Positions 5,917-7,989 of a stretch of DNA of 7,989 nt are shown here, in pieces. The position numbers were made by a program, and so were the translations under genes. Within the stretch, counting starts at the first letter, position 1, and each line of letters starts with the position of its first letter. Location of the stretch: NCBI GenBank assembly GCA_025457805.1, contig JALOTR010000100.1:1-7989 (forward strand). The letters are read 5' to 3'. Under the pieces are notes generated by a model. That model did no database searches, was not told the DNA's origin, and was given only the letters and a program-made list of their open reading frames with translations. This stretch comes from Akkermansiaceae bacterium (GTDB taxonomy: Bacteria; Verrucomicrobiota; Verrucomicrobiia; Verrucomicrobiales; Akkermansiaceae).

Positions 5917-7989
5917 ATGTCCGAGCCCGCGCTTACTCCGATGATGGCCCAATACCACGCCATGCGGAAATCCCTGCCCGCTGACGTGATCCTTTTCTAC
6001 CGGCTCGGCGATTTCTACGAAATGTTCTTCGAGGACGCCAAAGCTGCGGCTCCCATCCTCAACGTCGCCCTCACCAAACGCGGCGGCACCCCGATGTGCG
6101 GCGTGCCTTACCACGCCGCCCAAGGCTACATCGCCCGACTCCTCAAGGCCAACAAACGCGTCGCCATCGCCGAGCAAACCTCGGATCCCAAGCCCGGAAA
6201 ACTCGTCGAACGCGAAATCGCCCGCATCCTCTCCCCCGGCTCGATCGACGACCTCACCCTGCTCGACGACCAACGCCCGAACTACCTCGCCGCCGTTTTC
6301 CGCCATGGAAAAACCGCGGGCCTCGCCTGTGTGGATCACACCACCGGCGAGTTCACCATCGCCGAGTTCGCAGACTTCGGGCAACTCACCGATGAACTCT
6401 CGCGCATTTCCCCATCCGAGCTGCTCATCCCAGATCATCAGACCGCCGAATTCGGCGCGCTCACCAATTGCATGGCTTACGATGGTTATGCCTTCCTCCC
6501 CGAGCACGCCACCACCCTGCTGAAAGAGCATTTCAACGTCCACTCGCTCGATGGTTTCGGCTGCGCCGGCCTCCACTCCGCCAGCGGAGCCGCCGGGGCC
6601 ATCCTGCACTATCTCATCCATCAACTCCGCCGACCCTGCGAACACCTGCGCTCGCCCAAGGTCCGGGAAAACACCGACCACGTCCTCATCGATGCCGCCT
6701 CGCAACGCAATCTCGACCTCGTCGAATCCCGCTCCGGCAAACAACACACCCTGTTAGGCGTGCTCGACCGCACCGCCACCCCGATGGGCGCGCGGCTGCT
6801 GCGCGACTGGATCCTCCACCCGCTGCGCGATCTAACAACCCTCACCCAGCGCCAGGAAATCATCGCCGCATTCCTGGCAGAACCTTTCCTGCTCTCCAAA
6901 TGCCGCGAGTCCCTCAAAGGCATCCGCGACATCGAACGCACCACCTCCCGCCTCTCCCAAAACTCCGGCAACGCCCGCGACCTCCAATCCCTCAGCATCT
7001 CCCTCAGCCACATCCCATCGCTCAAAGACGATCTTTCCACCCTCTTCGATTCAAAAATCGAAAATCATCAATCATCAATCGTCAATCATCTCCACGACTT
7101 CACCGACCTAACAACCCTCCTCTCCTCCGCCCTTGCCGACGAACCGCCCTCCAATCTCCGCGACGGCGGCATCATCCGCGATGGCTGGTCCGCAGAACTC
7201 GATGAACTCCGCAACGCCTCTCGAGGCGGAAAAGATTGGATCGCCCGTCTTCAGGAAGACGAACGCAAGCGCACCGGCATCGATTCGTTGAAGATCAAAT
7301 TCAACAACGTCTTCGGCTACTTCATCGAAATCACCACCAGCCATCTCGCCAAAGTCCCGGACGACTACACGCGCAAGCAAACCATGTCCAATGCCGAGCG
7401 CTACATCACCCCCGCGCTCAAGGAGATGGAAAACAAAGTGCTGGGTTCCGAAGAACGCTCCAAACAACTCGAAGCCGAACTCTTCGCCCAGCTCCGCTCG
7501 CAAGTCATCACCCACCTTCCGCGCCTCCAACAAAGCGCCGCCGCAGTCGCGGAAATCGATGTGCTCTGCGCTCTATCCGAAGTCGCCCAGTTCCACCGCC
7601 ACTGCCGACCCGTCCTCAATCAGGAAAACGGCTTCTTCGTCAGCAACGGCCGTCATCCGGTGCTCGAACAAACGCTCACCGACGTCAAATTCGTCCCCAA
7701 CGATACCGAACTCGATCCGGAAACCGCCCGCCTGCAAATTCTAACAGGTCCCAACATGGCGGGCAAATCCACCTACATCCGCCAGATCGCCCTCATCGCC
7801 GTGATGGCCCAGATCGGTGCTTATGTCCCCGCCGAATCTGCTACGTTGGGCCTCGTCGATCGCATCTTCTGCCGCGTCGGCGCCAGTGATGACCTCTCGC
7901 GCGGCCAATCCACCTTCATGGTCGAGATGAGCGAAACCGCCCTCATCCTCAACCACGCCACCGACCGCTCGCTCGTCATCCTCGACGAG
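5917..7989 (+). CDS. mutS: DNA mismatch repair protein MutS (3' end outside window)
   Basis: An uninterrupted frame runs from ATG 5917 to the window edge: 691 codons of a protein normally about 850-880 residues long. MutS recognises mismatches as a dimer and uses ATP to recruit MutL. Visible landmarks are the mismatch-reading RLGDFYEMF (F33 and E35, equivalent to the Phe-x-Glu of E. coli), the domain I motifs CGVPYHA and IAEQ, and the core motif LRDGGIIRDGW. The clamp-to-ATPase junction NVFGYFIEIT follows. Later come Walker A GPNMAGKST (611-619) and the DDLSRGQSTFMVEMSE signature (658-673). The window ends within Walker B at LVILDE (D690, E691), so the ATPase C-terminal part and helix-turn-helix are missing. 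The start is chosen because MSEPALTPMMAQY matches the usual MutS N terminus. Residues 378-393 are a repeat-derived segment in the core domain. No partner mutL is in the window. The gene appears functional as far as it can be read. Confidence 0.97.
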   Translation, partial: MSEPALTPMMAQYHAMRKSLPADVILFYRLGDFYEMFFEDAKAAAPILNVALTKRGGTPMCGVPYHAAQGYIARLLKANKRVAIAEQTSDPKPGKLVEREIARILSPGSIDDLTLLDDQRPNYLAAVFRHGKTAGLACVDHTTGEFTIAEFADFGQLTDELSRISPSELLIPDHQTAEFGALTNCMAYDGYAFLPEHATTLLKEHFNVHSLDGFGCAGLHSASGAAGAILHYLIHQLRRPCEHLRSPKVRENTDHVLIDAASQRNLDLVESRSGKQHTLLGVLDRTATPMGARLLRDWILHPLRDLTTLTQRQEIIAAFLAEPFLLSKCRESLKGIRDIERTTSRLSQNSGNARDLQSLSISLSHIPSLKDDLSTLFDSKIENHQSSIVNHLHDFTDLTTLLSSALADEPPSNLRDGGIIRDGWSAELDELRNASRGGKDWIARLQEDERKRTGIDSLKIKFNNVFGYFIEITTSHLAKVPDDYTRKQTMSNAERYITPALKEMENKVLGSEERSKQLEAELFAQLRSQVITHLPRLQQSAAAVAEIDVLCALSEVAQFHRHCRPVLNQENGFFVSNGRHPVLEQTLTDVKFVPNDTELDPETARLQILTGPNMAGKSTYIRQIALIAVMAQIGAYVPAESATLGLVDRIFCRVGASDDLSRGQSTFMVEMSETALILNHATDRSLVILDE
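6751..7747. repeat. Dispersed YCTAACAR octamer, four copies in mutS
   Basis: Copies are at 6751-6758 (complement strand), 6831-6838, 7107-7114 and 7740-7747. Four more lie outside mutS at 588-595, 882-889 (complement), 1358-1365 and 3979-3986. All eight CTAACA hexamers noticed in the window, on either strand, are preceded by a pyrimidine and followed by a purine. Inside mutS they supply all three ACA codons, three of the four CTA codons and the only TTA codon found by reading through the gene. The motif is therefore not produced by ordinary codon preference. Its function is unknown. Confidence 0.5.
7063..7090. repeat. Four tandem AATCRTC heptamers inside mutS
   Basis: Four consecutive 7-bp units, AATCATC, AATCATC, AATCGTC and AATCATC, lie inside mutS at codons about 383-391. 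Because the unit is 7 bp, gain or loss of one copy would shift the reading frame. The encoded stretch (ENHQSSIVNHL) is polar and falls in the core domain, between the helix after SGNARDLQ and the conserved LRDGG motif, a variable-length region in MutS. The A/T-rich repeat contrasts with the CTC/GCC-rich codons on either side. Confidence 0.8.

Noticed and set aside
5722..6747. Long minus-strand open frame (341 codons) opposite mutS
   Set aside because: It lies antisense to an intact, easily recognised mutS. Its Gly/Glu/Val-rich composition is what the reverse of GC-rich codons gives, and no family motif is visible.

Overview
The window is GC-rich DNA from a bacterium, most likely Verrucomicrobiota or a close PVC relative. 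That is an inference from three things: paired Bat-type von Willebrand (VWA) membrane proteins, a secreted 3-keto-disaccharide hydrolase (DUF1080) protein, and intergenic tracts of short degenerate repeats of a kind common in PVC genomes. No rRNA, tRNA, CRISPR array or insertion sequence was seen.

Layout. Positions 1-51 look like the last 16 codons of an upstream gene, plausibly the DUF58 protein that usually precedes BatA-type genes. Positions 52-170 are almost entirely two stacked short-repeat tracts. Then come two co-directional membrane VWA genes: a BatA-like protein (171-2150) and a VWA protein with a glutamine-amidotransferase-like domain (2192-4396, GTG start). Their 41-bp junction carries an unusual chain of overlapping stop/start codons. 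A small hairpin lies between the end of this operon and a convergent gene for a secreted DUF1080 protein (complement 4428-5312). Divergent from that gene is a short DUF4190-like membrane gene that appears frameshifted (5485-5700). After a gene-poor stretch, mutS begins at 5917 and runs off the window at 7989, cut inside the Walker B motif.

How the genes relate. The left half is a MoxR/DUF58/VWA-type envelope operon. By family precedent it is a membrane complex driven by a MoxR AAA+ ATPase encoded outside the window. The DUF1080 gene is a separate carbohydrate-processing gene, and mutS is housekeeping mismatch repair.

The observations most worth following are a repeatedly occurring octamer, YCTAACAR, in the coding sequence (eight copies; in mutS it accounts for nearly all CTA, ACA and TTA codons), a 7-bp tandem repeat inside mutS, and the broken DUF4190 gene. 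No clearly new multi-gene system is visible.
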